This document shows positions 25,471 through 33,888 of a stretch of DNA of 64,000 nt, piece by piece; the stretch's first letter is position 1; every line of letters begins with the position of its first letter. Made by a program: the position numbers and the translations under genes. The notes beneath the pieces are model-generated. The model saw only the letters and a list, made by a program, of their open reading frames with translations. It ran no database searches and had not been told where the DNA came from. Origin of the DNA: Streptomyces rubradiris (GTDB taxonomy: Bacteria > Actinomycetota > Actinomycetes > Streptomycetales > Streptomycetaceae); the NCBI RefSeq assembly GCF_016860525.1, contig NZ_BNEA01000010.1, positions 83,359 through 147,358 on the forward strand, read 5' to 3'.

Positions 25471-25559
25471 CGGGGGCATCTTCCTCCCCCGGTTGCACTA
25501 TCCGACCACACGCACCGTAACGGGTGTGTCGCAGGGTGCGTGAGGGGTTGTGCGGGTGA

Positions 25560-26399
25560 TCAGCCGATGGCGATGGGCTGGCTCGGGGGCTCCATCGGGG
25601 GGATCGGCCAGCGTGCGGCGCGGGCGCGCTGCATGGTGTCGACCAGTTCGGCGCGGTCGGCGGGTACGACCCGGACCGTGACGGCCACGGGCTCGCCGGT
25701 CTGCCCGGAGACGGCCACGTAGGTCATCTCCAGGACCCACAGGGCCCGCGGGATCTCCAGGAGCTGGGCCTCGTCGCTGTCCGGCTGGCGGGCGCGGGTG
25801 TGGCGGTGCCAGGTGAGCGGGCCGTGGCCGGCCTGCTCGATGTGGTCGTGTATTCCGCTCAGGCCGAGATCCCGCTCGCCCAGCTGCGGGATCTGCTGGA
25901 GCAGGTCGGGGTGCACCCAGTCGTCGCTCAGCTGGTACGGGCCTTCGCCGGCGGGGGAGGTCACCTGCCGGCGGCGGACCGTCTTGGTGCCCTCCGGCAG
26001 CCCGAGCCGGTCAGCGATGTGCGGGGGCGGCTCCATGCGGGTGACCCGTTGCCCGCCGTGGGCCTGCCACGGCTCGCTCGCTGAGGACGCGGAGGGGAAG
26101 ACGTACCCGCGCACGGGGTGGCGGTCGATCGTGTTGCCGATGGGGCGGCGGGCGCCGGGCGCGCGGACGACCAGCCCGCTCTTCTTGACGGCGCGTACCA
26201 GCCCCCTGGCCTCCAGCAGGCCGAGCGCCTTCTCGATCGTGGCCTTGCTGGCGTTGTACTCCAAAGGGGAGGCGAGCGTGCCGTAGGGCGGCAGGGTGCT
26301 GCGGGCCGGGAACTCGCCCGCGGCGATCCGGGCCGCCAGATCGTCGGCGATTTCTTCGTAGCGGGTCGCCACCGTGGCGGCTCCTGTCGTGTGATCCAT
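25560..26399 (-). CDS. GntR-family regulator of the transfer operon (KorA-like)
   Basis: 279 residues from ATG 26399 (MDHTTGAATVATRYEEIADD). The GntR winged helix is at about 13-75 (IAAGEFPARSTLPPYGTLAS, NASKATIEKALGLLEARGLV). The C-terminal half has the UTRA-type effector domain, ending in a beta-rich VLEMTYVAVSGQTGEPVAVT. GntR/UTRA proteins repress tra genes in Streptomyces plasmids. It is divergent from the transfer operon, and a TCCTAGGA site overlaps its own -10, suggesting autoregulation. The open frame extending to 26489 is not coding. Confidence 0.85.
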   Translation of the reverse strand: MDHTTGAATVATRYEEIADDLAARIAAGEFPARSTLPPYGTLASPLEYNASKATIEKALGLLEARGLVRAVKKSGLVVRAPGARRPIGNTIDRHPVRGYVFPSASSASEPWQAHGGQRVTRMEPPPHIADRLGLPEGTKTVRRRQVTSPAGEGPYQLSDDWVHPDLLQQIPQLGERDLGLSGIHDHIEQAGHGPLTWHRHTRARQPDSDEAQLLEIPRALWVLEMTYVAVSGQTGEPVAVTVRVVPADRAELVDTMQRARAARWPIPPMEPPSQPIAIG

Positions 26400-26460
26400 A
26401 GGTACGCGCGGCAATCTATACCGAGTCTTCGGGGGGCTCAGCAGAGCAGGCATGCTTTTA

Positions 26461-26533
26461 ATCCTAGGACAAAAAGTCTGTTTTGGCAATGAGTCCTAGG
26501 ACAGTTGACTCCTGATTGGCAGTAAGGCAAGAT
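26461..26533. promoter_or_regulatory. Divergent gntR/tra promoters with TCCTAGGAC operators
   Basis: Operator copies at 26462-26470 and 26493-26502 are 31 bp apart, about three helical turns. Minus-strand promoter: TTGCCA (complement 26484-26489), 17 bp, TAGGAT (complement 26461-26466). Plus-strand promoter: TTGACT 26505-26510, 17 bp, CAAGAT 26528-26533. One operator overlaps the gntR -10 and the other abuts the tra -35. Confidence 0.65.
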
Positions 26534-26611
26534 CAGTCCTGCGACTGAACGGCCAAGCCGGTTCAGCGTCCTGTCGGCGCATGCCTCACCGCACGCGCCG
26601 TGCCCAGCTCT

Positions 26612-26655
26612 GCGGGGGTGGCACCCCGCGGGCCGGGTCTCTCACTCGAAACCGC
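26612..26655 (+). promoter_or_regulatory. Conserved leader motif before the first transfer-operon gene
   Basis: Stem GCGGGG (26612-26617), loop GTGGCA, stem CCCCGC (26624-26629), then CTCGAAACCGC at 26645-26655, followed by the start at 26673. Same architecture as the leaders before traB and the establishment genes. Confidence 0.7.
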
Positions 26656-26672
26656 ATACGGAAGGCACCGAC

Positions 26673-26981
26673 GTGACCACGCACGCCTCCGCGGCTCCCA
26701 CTCCCTACGGAGCCGCCCTGCACGCCCTGTCCTCGCTGACCGGGCAGCCCGAACGCTTCTTCCTCGGCCAGCCCGGCGACTCCTGCCGCCTGCGCGGCGC
26801 CAACCTGGAGTTCCTCGCCACGCTGCTGCTGGACCTGCGCGACGCCGACGCCCTGACCGCCCGCCGCCGGTGCCTGCCCCGCCCGCAGCTGCTGACCGTC
26901 GTTGAGGAGCTGGAGCGCGCCGACGAGGCGGCCGGCCCCGAGCAGTCCGACGACGAGATCGAGCGGGGGTGGGCCGCGTGA
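26673..26981 (+). CDS. Transfer-operon hypothetical protein 1
   Basis: 102 residues from GTG 26673, with GGAAGG about 9 bases upstream. A mostly helical small protein (LEFLATLLLDLRDADALTAR) with an acidic tail. First gene of the operon leading to traB. Its stop overlaps the next GTG. No family recognised. Confidence 0.7.
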   Translation: MTTHASAAPTPYGAALHALSSLTGQPERFFLGQPGDSCRLRGANLEFLATLLLDLRDADALTARRRCLPRPQLLTVVEELERADEAAGPEQSDDEIERGWAA

Positions 26982-27244
26982 AGATCGACGCCCGCACCAT
27001 CGAGGCGGTCAACGCCCTCATCCGCCTGTTCCTCGTCCGGGTGGACGAGCTCCACACCGGCCTGTTCTTCGCGGTCATCCCGCTGTTCGTGATCGTCGTC
27101 GGCGCGGCCGCGCTCGCGGTCGTGGTCATCGCGGCCGCTGTCTTCCTGGTCACCGGCGCGCTCGGCGTGATCCTCATGGCCCGCCGCGGGATCAGCGCCG
27201 CCGCCGCCCGCAGCGCCGCCACGCCGGCGGTGAACGCCCCGTGA
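26978..27244 (+). CDS. Small membrane protein of the transfer operon
   Basis: 88 residues from GTG 26978 (KIDARTIEAVNALIRLF), overlapping the previous TGA by 4 bases. A long hydrophobic region, FAVIPLFVIVVGAAALAVVV then AAAVFLVTGALGVIL, makes one long or two short transmembrane helices. Likely a spread (Spd-type) or accessory transfer protein by position; this is inference. Confidence 0.7.
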   Translation: MKIDARTIEAVNALIRLFLVRVDELHTGLFFAVIPLFVIVVGAAALAVVVIAAAVFLVTGALGVILMARRGISAAAARSAATPAVNAP

Positions 27245-27417
27245 GGGCCCGCTGCACGCTCCCGCTAACCCGGCCCGCACTCGAACAGCACGGTCTGGCC
27301 GACCGGGACCAGGCCCACGAGCAGGGCCGCTGTGCCCAGGTCTACGCCTCCCAGAACCCGCCGCCGCCCCGCGCCCGAGCCGTCGCCCCCCGCGCTCAGG
27401 AGAACACCACCCGATGA
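27241..27417 (+). CDS. Small coupled ORF in the transfer operon
   Basis: 58 residues from GTG 27241 (VRARCTLPLTRPALEQHGLA). The start overlaps the preceding stop (GTGA), and its own stop overlaps the following ATG at 27414 (ATGA). This double coupling is the main evidence that it is translated. Pro/Arg-rich C-terminus; no family. Confidence 0.55.
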   Translation: MRARCTLPLTRPALEQHGLADRDQAHEQGRCAQVYASQNPPPPRARAVAPRAQENTTR

Positions 27418-28997
27418 CCCTCACCGATCCCCGCACCGAGACGAACAAGCCGCCGAGCTCCCGCCCCGAGGGCCGCAAGGCCGCCAGGGCGGCCGCCCGG
27501 GAGGCCGGAGCCCGCGCCCGCCGGGCCGAGGCAGAGGCCGGCACCGCCGAGAAACTGGGCAAGCTCGACATCGCCGAGCGCAGCCTGAGCTTCGAGCAGA
27601 AGCGCGACCGGGCCGAGCGGCAAAAGCGCGAGGCCCGCCGCGCGGAGAAGGCGCGGCGCCGCAAGGAGGCCGCCCAGAGGTGGAAGACGCGCGGCAGGGC
27701 CCTGGTGCAGGTGCTCCCCGTGGTCGTGGCCGTCTCGGCCGTGGCGGCCCTGATCGTGGCGTCCGTGTGGATCGCCTGGCCGGCCCAGGCCGAGGCGATG
27801 CGCGCGGACCTGGGCGAGCGTTCGTGGGTGGTGCCCGGAGTCGTCGAGGGCCTGACCTGGTGCTCCGCGTCCCTGACCATCCTGGCCGTGCGCCGAGGTG
27901 CTCCGGCGGGCCGCTACCGGGTGATGACCGCTGCCAGCGCCCTGATCGCGGCCAGCCTGAACCTCTTCCACTCACCCAGCATGTCGGCCGGGCAGGTCAA
28001 CGCCCTCGCCTCGCTCGCCGGTGTCCTCGCCTTCGAGCTGCTGGTCGGTCTGCTCCAGCACACCCAGAGCGGCCGGACGGCGGCCGAGGTGCGCGAGCAG
28101 ATCGCCCGGTGGATGGCCCACCCGCTGGTCTCGATGACCGCCTGGCGCATCCGGGCGCCGTACCGCAAGACCGTCACGATCCAGTCGGCATGGGAGCAGG
28201 CGTGGCAGTCGCATCACGGCGGCGAGCCGGGCACGACCGCCGCGCGGGTGCGCCGCCAGCGGCGGGCCGAGGCCCGCATGGACCGCGCGCGGAGCTGGAC
28301 CGGCCGCCGCCGGGTGGCCGAGGTGAAGCGTTCCGCCGTGGCCGCGGCCGCCGAGGCGGAACTGGCGGAGAGCTGCGCGCGCACCGCCGAGGCCCGTGCG
28401 ACCGAGGCCCGCGCCAAGGCCGTGGAGTTCCGCAACCGGGCCATCAAGGAGCGGGAGAAGGCGGACGCGCGGCTCAGTTCCCAGATGTACCGGGGCCTGC
28501 CGTTCATCGGCGGGCAATGGGTGCCGGTCACCGTTCCGGCCGCCCGTTCCGAGCAGGCCGGGAAGCGGGCCGAGGGCCCAGAAATTCAGTTCCCGCAAGG
28601 GAAGTCGGCCCCTGCGGCCGCGTCCGGGAACCGCCCGGAACAGGGCGCGCGGAACACCTCCGCCGGCCCTGCCGAGGCTGGGAAACCGGCCGACGGGAAC
28701 GGTCCGGCACAGCGGGCGGAACGCGACCTGACCCCGTACCTGGAGGTCGCGTTCCCCGTCGCCCGGGAACTGGCGTACGCCGCTGCGAAGGACAAGCGCC
28801 GGCGTACCGGGAACGGCTTCTTCTCCCCGTACGAACTGGCACGCCGGGTCAATCTCCGGCGCCAGGACGGTCCCGTGCTGGTGTCCCTGCTGGAGGCCAC
28901 GCCCGGGTTCGCCGAGGCGATGGCCGCGGCGATCGAGAAGGCCACCCGCGAGGAGCGCGCCGGTGAGGCGGCCGTGACCGAGGAGGTCAGCGCGTGA
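27414..28997 (+). CDS. DUF2637 membrane protein
   Basis: 527 residues from ATG 27414. An N-terminal charged coiled coil (about 20-90) leads to hydrophobic helices at about 100-215 (VLPVVVAVSAVAALIVASVW, GVVEGLTWCSASLTILAVRR, TAASALIAASLNLFHS, LASLAGVLAFELLVGLLQH). The EGLTW and LNLFH signatures are those of DUF2637, common next to traB in Streptomyces plasmids. A second coiled coil and a C-terminal winged-helix-like part (FFSPYELARRVNLRRQDGPV) follow. Probably inner-membrane, with a role in transfer or intramycelial spread. Confidence 0.8.
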   Translation: MTLTDPRTETNKPPSSRPEGRKAARAAAREAGARARRAEAEAGTAEKLGKLDIAERSLSFEQKRDRAERQKREARRAEKARRRKEAAQRWKTRGRALVQVLPVVVAVSAVAALIVASVWIAWPAQAEAMRADLGERSWVVPGVVEGLTWCSASLTILAVRRGAPAGRYRVMTAASALIAASLNLFHSPSMSAGQVNALASLAGVLAFELLVGLLQHTQSGRTAAEVREQIARWMAHPLVSMTAWRIRAPYRKTVTIQSAWEQAWQSHHGGEPGTTAARVRRQRRAEARMDRARSWTGRRRVAEVKRSAVAAAAEAELAESCARTAEARATEARAKAVEFRNRAIKEREKADARLSSQMYRGLPFIGGQWVPVTVPAARSEQAGKRAEGPEIQFPQGKSAPAAASGNRPEQGARNTSAGPAEAGKPADGNGPAQRAERDLTPYLEVAFPVARELAYAAAKDKRRRTGNGFFSPYELARRVNLRRQDGPVLVSLLEATPGFAEAMAAAIEKATREERAGEAAVTEEVSA

Positions 28998-29221
28998 GCG
29001 GAACACCCCAGCGCGGCCTGCCGCCGCTGCTGATCCTGGCGGCCCCGGCAGGGATCACCACCGTGTGGGTCCTGCCCGCGCACTACGGATGGTCCGGCCG
29101 GGATGCGGCCGCTGCCGCAGCAGTCGTCTTCCTCGCGGTCCTGATGCTGCCCCGCCTGCCCGGCGTGCTGGCGGGCGCCACCAAGACGGCGGTGAAGAAG
29201 CGCAAGAACACCAAGAAGTAG
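28994..29221 (+). CDS. Small two-helix membrane protein
   Basis: 75 residues from GTG 28994, overlapping the DUF2637 stop by 4 bases. Two hydrophobic segments (LLILAAPAGITTVWVLPA and AAAAAVVFLAVLMLPRLPG) and a Lys-rich tail KTAVKKRKNTKK. Topology fits a small Spd-like accessory protein. Immediately before the traB leader. Confidence 0.7.
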   Translation: MSGTPQRGLPPLLILAAPAGITTVWVLPAHYGWSGRDAAAAAAVVFLAVLMLPRLPGVLAGATKTAVKKRKNTKK

Positions 29222-29227
29222 CCCCAC

Positions 29228-29274
29228 GGCCGGGGCGGCGGATGGCACCTCCGCCCCGGCCCTCTCGAAACCCC
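29228..29274 (+). promoter_or_regulatory. Conserved leader motif before traB
   Basis: Stem GGCCGGGGCGG (29228-29238) pairs with CCGCCCCGGCC (29251-29261). The loop contains GATGGCACC; CTCGAAACCCC is at 29264-29274; AAGGAG and the traB ATG follow. No separate promoter is seen, so it is an intra-operon element. Confidence 0.75.
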
Positions 29275-29298
29275 GCACCACGCAAGGAGCACGCACGC

Positions 29299-31599
29299 AT
29301 GACCCAGCCCACCGACTCCGCCGACGGCGGCGGTCAGGTCATCGACCTGATGGAGCGCCTTCCGCCCGCCCGGCGGGACGCCATGGCCAAGGCCGCCCGC
29401 ACCGAGACCCGGATGACCGCCGCCGGCATCGCCGACGCCAGCACCGGCACCGTCCGGCTCGCGGCCGAGACCGACGGCCGGGACCTGCCCGTGATCGAGC
29501 AGGTCCACGAGCGCCGAGGCCTGCGCGACCTGCTCCCGGCCACCCTGCTCAGCCCGCGGGCCTGGCGTCACCGCGCCGAACTCGTGGCCTACGCGGCCGG
29601 CTACCACACCCGGCGCAGCCCGGTGTACGCCTGGCGTATCGCGCAGCTGTCGGCCACCGGCCTGCGGTACGGCGTGAGCAACGCCGCCGGCTACCTGCTG
29701 GTCACCGAGTACGGCGACATGATCCGCGAGGCCAAACGGTCGGTGAAGGCCAAGGACGGCGTCTTCGACAATACCGACATCGCCAGCCTGCGGGCGGAGC
29801 GGCGGGATGTGGGCCGGGCCCGGCGGCGGGAGAACCTGACCGTCCTGTCCGCCACCGGTGTCACCTCCTACGTCGCGATCCTCGTGGCCATTGCCGAGCT
29901 GTGGGGCATGGCCCTGCTCGCCCCGGCGCTGCTGCCGCTGGTGAGCGTCCTGGCCGTCCTCGGGGTGCGCGAGCGCGCCCGCCGCGGTGAGCCGCTCGTG
30001 CTGTTCGACCAGGCCGCCGCCGCCGAGAACGCCCCGCTGACCGACACCCGGCTCAACGAGGCCCTTCGCACCGCCGGCATCCTCCGCGAGGACCAGACGA
30101 TCCAGCTGACCGCCCCGGCCCTGGCCGCGGACGGAGGGGTCGAGCTGCGGTTCAAGGCCAAGGGCGTGACGGTCTCCAAGCTCCGCGCCAAGAGCGAGGA
30201 CATCGCCGCCGCGCTGGACGTCCCCGAGGACTGGATCGACATCCAGGCCCTCAGCAGCCCCGGCCACATCAGCTTCTGGATGACGGACCTCGACCCGTTC
30301 GCCGGACACCGCCCCTCCCCGCTGTTTGAGCTGACCGGCCCCATCGACGCGGTCCAGGACGGCATCCCGGCCAGCTTCGACAAACGCGGCCGCCCGGTGA
30401 TGCTGAAGCTGTTCGAGCTGATGGGCCTGATCGGCGGCGCGAGCCGGGCCGGCAAGGGACTCGTCCTGCGCAACATCATCTGCGGGGCGGCTTTCGACCC
30501 GCGGGTGCGCATCCGGGTCGCCACCGGCAAGAAGCCCGCCGAGCACAGCGTCTACGCCCCGGTGCTGGAGACGTTCATCTTCAAGCAGCCCCAGCGGCTG
30601 TCACTCCTGCTGGACGCGTACGAGAAGGAGATCGACGAGCGCAGCCGGTACCTGGCCCGCAACGGCCGCTCCGTCCCCGACGAGGAAGACCTGGAGCAGA
30701 TGGGCATCGAGCTGCTCATCGTGGACGAGTCCGCGGACTACCTGGACACCAACACCGCCAACAAGGCGCAGAACCTGATGGCCGAGGAACTGACCGGCAA
30801 GCTCGACAGCATCGCGCGCGGGGGCGCCGGCGTGGGCGTCTTTGTGCTGCTGGCCATCCAGGACCCGAAGAAGGGCATGGTCAACACCCGGCTGCTGGCC
30901 AACCTGCTGGAACGGTGGTGCCTGCGCGTGGCCGACGCCGCCTCCGCCAACGCGGTCCTGGGCTCCGGCTCGGTGGGCAAGGGCCTGCGTCCGCAGGACA
31001 TCAAGCGGGAGCAGGCACCCCTGGGCGTGCGCAAGGGCGCCGAGGGCGAGATGCTCACCAAGGCGTACATGATCGACCAGAACAAGAAGGGCGAGGCGGC
31101 CCGGCTCATCGCCCGGGCCGTCGAGGTCCGCGCCCGGTACGGGGCGCTGCCCGGCCAGCGCCCGGACCCGATCGAGGACGCCCTGATGGCCCTGACCGGC
31201 CTTACCTCGGTGCGCGGCGGCATCGACGGGCTGGGAGACCCCGCCCCGGCCGGCGCGGCCGCCGGACCGTCCGCCGGCGGCGACAGGCCCGGCATCCTCA
31301 GCCAGATGCTCGCGGTCTTCCGGGCCGCGGACGACCCGGAGCGGCTGCGGACCGCGGAACTGCTCGCCGGCCTGGCCCAGCTCGACCCCGACACCTGGTC
31401 GGCGGCCGCACTGTCAGTGGACGAGGACGACGACGCCGCCTACGTCCGCACCGGCGGGGCCGAGATGCGCCGGGCCATCGACGCCGAGCTGGAGGGCACC
31501 GGCCGGACGCTCCCCTCCCGGGGCTGGACGGCCGGAGGCCGGGCGAACGGCTACTACCTGGCCGACGTGCGCGCCGCTGCCGGAATTACCCCGGAATGA
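29299..31599 (+). CDS. traB: FtsK/SpoIIIE-type DNA translocase TraB
   Basis: 766 residues from ATG 29299, with AAGGAG 9 bases upstream. Hydrophobic helices at about 181-223 anchor it in the membrane. ATPase core: Walker A GGASRAGKG at 379-387 (Gly where Ser/Thr is usual) and Walker B LLIVDESAD at 473-480. In Streptomyces such a single hexameric ATPase moves double-stranded plasmid DNA between mycelial cells, recognising short repeats at the clt locus with its C-terminal domain. The C-terminus (RAADDPERLRTAELLAGL onward, ending in NGYYLADVRAAAG) could be the DNA-reading domain. Phased GTAC repeats follow directly. Confidence 0.9.
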   Translation: MTQPTDSADGGGQVIDLMERLPPARRDAMAKAARTETRMTAAGIADASTGTVRLAAETDGRDLPVIEQVHERRGLRDLLPATLLSPRAWRHRAELVAYAAGYHTRRSPVYAWRIAQLSATGLRYGVSNAAGYLLVTEYGDMIREAKRSVKAKDGVFDNTDIASLRAERRDVGRARRRENLTVLSATGVTSYVAILVAIAELWGMALLAPALLPLVSVLAVLGVRERARRGEPLVLFDQAAAAENAPLTDTRLNEALRTAGILREDQTIQLTAPALAADGGVELRFKAKGVTVSKLRAKSEDIAAALDVPEDWIDIQALSSPGHISFWMTDLDPFAGHRPSPLFELTGPIDAVQDGIPASFDKRGRPVMLKLFELMGLIGGASRAGKGLVLRNIICGAAFDPRVRIRVATGKKPAEHSVYAPVLETFIFKQPQRLSLLLDAYEKEIDERSRYLARNGRSVPDEEDLEQMGIELLIVDESADYLDTNTANKAQNLMAEELTGKLDSIARGGAGVGVFVLLAIQDPKKGMVNTRLLANLLERWCLRVADAASANAVLGSGSVGKGLRPQDIKREQAPLGVRKGAEGEMLTKAYMIDQNKKGEAARLIARAVEVRARYGALPGQRPDPIEDALMALTGLTSVRGGIDGLGDPAPAGAAAGPSAGGDRPGILSQMLAVFRAADDPERLRTAELLAGLAQLDPDTWSAAALSVDEDDDAAYVRTGGAEMRRAIDAELEGTGRTLPSRGWTAGGRANGYYLADVRAAAGITPE

Positions 31600-31605
31600 C
31601 CCTCG

Positions 31606-31764
31606 GTACGGGGTCCGTACGAGGTCCGTACGGGCCACATTGATGCAGGTCACAGGCCGGTACGGGCCCCGTACACCCTCCGCGCCGGCCGGTACGCGAA
31701 CCGGCCCCCCGCGCCGCGTACCGGCCGCGTACCGGCCTCTGACCTGCGACGACCCGACCCGTAC
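31606..31764. repeat. Phased GTAC repeat cluster, candidate clt transfer site
   Basis: Nine GTAC sites in 159 bases, start positions 31606, 31617, 31628, 31660, 31671, 31692, 31718, 31729 and 31761. Most lie in GGTACGGG or CCGTACC context. Spacings of 11, 11, 32, 11, 21, 26, 11 and 32 are mostly near multiples of one helical turn. Position right after traB is where Streptomyces clt loci have been found. Confidence 0.6.
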
Positions 31765-31825
31765 CGGCCCTCGTCCCGATCACAAACCGACACGAAACGA
31801 TCTTCCGCTCAGGAGCTTCCGGAAC

Positions 31826-32350
31826 ATGAACCCCCCTGTCCGCAGGGCCCGCGAGACCGTCTACACCATCACCGAGCACCACCCGGCGCCCCTGGCCCGG
31901 CGAGCCGCGCCCCAGGACACCGGCCCCGCCCGGGTCCCGCTTCCCGGAGCCGAACTGGTCACCCTCCCCGGCGGACAGCAGGCGTGGGCCTACGTCCAGC
32001 CCCGGGAGGTCCCCGCGCCGGCACCGCAGCAACGTCAGCCGGTCCCGGCCTGGGCCAAGACGTCCGCCCTGCTGATGTGGTCGGCCTCCGGCAGCAGCGT
32101 GGCCGCCGGCTACGGCCTCCAGCTCGCCGGGCCCTGGCTGGAGGACCTGGCCCTGGTCCTGGCCGCGCTCAGCCTCGGCGCCACGGCCGTGACCTGGGTG
32201 GTGCGCGGCCTTTTCACCCGCACTTCCCACGGGGCCGGCCGGGACACCGCCGTCACGGCACAGTCCACCGCCACCGCGCGCGCCCGCACCGTCCTCGGCG
32301 GAACCGTCACCGCCACGTCCACCGCAACCGCCATCGCCCGCACCAAGTAG
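31826..32350 (+). CDS. Membrane protein downstream of traB
   Basis: 174 residues from ATG 31826 (MNPPVRRARETVYTITEHHP). A proline-rich cytosolic N-terminus, then two hydrophobic helices (TSALLMWSASGSSVAAGYGL and DLALVLAALSLGATAVTWVV) and a Thr/Ala-rich tail. Resembles small transfer or spread membrane proteins in topology only. Next gene begins 10 bases later. Confidence 0.7.
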   Translation: MNPPVRRARETVYTITEHHPAPLARRAAPQDTGPARVPLPGAELVTLPGGQQAWAYVQPREVPAPAPQQRQPVPAWAKTSALLMWSASGSSVAAGYGLQLAGPWLEDLALVLAALSLGATAVTWVVRGLFTRTSHGAGRDTAVTAQSTATARARTVLGGTVTATSTATAIARTK

Positions 32351-32360
32351 GGAGCGCCCC

Positions 32361-33011
32361 GTGAACACCGCCACCTCGCTGACCCTGCGAGGACCACTGA
32401 AGATCGATGGCAACCCTCTGTGCTGCCCGGGTCGGGAAGGCGCGCCCGCACCCCGGCGCCTGACGCTCCTGGTGTCCGGCAGCACCGTGATGGCCTCCTG
32501 CGGCGAACAGCACCGCGCCACCGTCACCGGCGGCCGCCGGGCCAAGCGCGCCAAGTGCTTCTTCGCCGTCGAGCAGCTCACCCCCGGTGCCGTGCGCGCT
32601 CTCGCGCAGCAGGTCAAGCCCGGCACCAGCTTCCGCATCACCCTGCCCGGCGGCATGGTGATCGAGGGCAAGAGGGGGCCGGCCGCCGCCGCGCCGGCAG
32701 GCGGTCAGCCCGGAAGCGCGGCGGCCGTGTTCGCCGCGAAGAAGGCCGCCGCCCGCCAGACCGGACGCGGCACCGGAGGCACCGCAGGCGCCGTCACCGC
32801 CGCCTTCCAGGCCGTCACGGCGGTCGCCGGCACTGCGGCCGCGGCCGCCAACGCGGTCGGCGCCGGGGCCAACACCGTCGGCAAGGGGTTCGACATGGGC
32901 CGTGAGGGCTTGCGTACCGGGCGGGCCGCCATCAGGGCCGCCGACAACGCCGGTGCCCGGCGCTTCGCCCGCGAGAACAAGGACGACGAGCAGGGCGGTG
33001 ACACCCGGTGA
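32361..33011 (+). CDS. Hypothetical protein of the transfer region
   Basis: 216 residues from GTG 32361 (NTATSLTLRGPLKIDG). N-terminal beta-rich part with CCPG and MASCGEQHRATV; the second half is an Ala-rich helix (AAFQAVTAVAGTAAAAANAV). No family recognised. Ends about 45 bases before the first repeated promoter, so it probably closes the transfer operon. Confidence 0.65.
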   Translation: MNTATSLTLRGPLKIDGNPLCCPGREGAPAPRRLTLLVSGSTVMASCGEQHRATVTGGRRAKRAKCFFAVEQLTPGAVRALAQQVKPGTSFRITLPGGMVIEGKRGPAAAAPAGGQPGSAAAVFAAKKAAARQTGRGTGGTAGAVTAAFQAVTAVAGTAAAAANAVGAGANTVGKGFDMGREGLRTGRAAIRAADNAGARRFARENKDDEQGGDTR

Positions 33012-33057
33012 ACCGGAGAGTCGTGGCCCGGGCTCTGGCCGCCCGGAGCACAACCCC

Positions 33058-33136
33058 TTGCCTGACAGGTTCTGAACTGGTATAGTTTTCTGTGTTGGCA
33101 GGGGGTGGCGCCCCGGCCGGCATCACTCGAAACCCC
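33058..33136 (+). promoter_or_regulatory. Repeated promoter and leader, instance 1
   Basis: -35 TTGCCT 33058-33063, 17-bp spacer, -10 TATAGT 33081-33086. Leader stem GTTGGC (33094-33099) / GCCGGC (33116-33121) with inner GGGG/CCCC and GTGGCG loop; CTCGAAACCCC from 33126. GTTGGC/GCCGGC is a compensated variant of the GTCG/CGAC stem in other copies. Confidence 0.8.
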
Positions 33137-33154
33137 GCACCCGGGAAGGGACCC

Positions 33155-33676
33155 ATGACCACGAACACCGATACCGCGAGCGGCACGGACTGGCTCGACA
33201 GGGCTGAAGCGGAGTACGCCGCCGAGGAAGCCGCGTTCGAGGCCGACAGCGCTCGTCTCGCCGCGAGCATGGCCGACGGAATCAACGCGTACCTGGCCCG
33301 GATGGGCATCACCCCCTTCACCCCGGCCGTCGCGGACGGCGAGAACGTCGTGCCCGCCCTGGTCGCCCCGGAGGACCCCGAGCGCAAGCTCTACGGCGTG
33401 CACGTCACCCTGGACGACGAAGAGGGATACGTCCTCCTCGTCAGCGACTACCGGGGCGACGTCGACTTCGCGCTGCGACCGGCCTCCGTGCGGCTGGACG
33501 GCCCCCGCTCCGTGGTTCTCGCCCGCCGCTACGGCCCCGCACCCGAGAAGCCGAAGCCGACACCGAAGCCGCAGCCGTCGGCTGACGCACAGGCCATCGT
33601 GCGGGCCATCGAGCGGCTCGTGATCACCCTGGAAAGCGCGGTGCTGAGCGCCGCCCACGCCGGCGGCCGCCGCTGA
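33155..33676 (+). CDS. Hypothetical acidic protein
   Basis: 173 residues from ATG 33155, with GGGAAGGG upstream. N-terminal helix (WLDRAEAEYAAEEAAFEADS), a beta-rich centre (YGVHVTLDDEEGYVLLVSDY), a Pro/Lys linker and a C-terminal helix. First gene after the repeated promoter instance 1. No family recognised; expressed with the establishment genes by context. Confidence 0.7.
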   Translation: MTTNTDTASGTDWLDRAEAEYAAEEAAFEADSARLAASMADGINAYLARMGITPFTPAVADGENVVPALVAPEDPERKLYGVHVTLDDEEGYVLLVSDYRGDVDFALRPASVRLDGPRSVVLARRYGPAPEKPKPTPKPQPSADAQAIVRAIERLVITLESAVLSAAHAGGRR

Positions 33677-33820
33677 GTGACCCGGCCGGCTACGGCCGCT
33701 CACCGCAAGCAGCCGCAGCCGGCCGGAGGCCCCAGAATTCCGCTCCGCGTCCGGGCGCCGAACGGCCCGCCCGGACGGCTCTCTTCCCCCGGCGCCCCAT
33801 GGCGCCGGCCCCCGACCGCC

Positions 33821-33863
33821 GGGCGGCGGATGGCACCGCCGCCCCGGCTCCACTCGAAACCCG
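33821..33863 (+). promoter_or_regulatory. Intra-operon leader motif
   Basis: GGGCGGCGG-ATGGCA-CCGCCGCCC hairpin from 33821, then CTCGAAACCCG at 33853-33863. No promoter box of its own; precedes the TOPRIM gene. Confidence 0.7.
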
Positions 33864-33888
33864 ATCCCGCACCCCACGGAAAGGCTCC

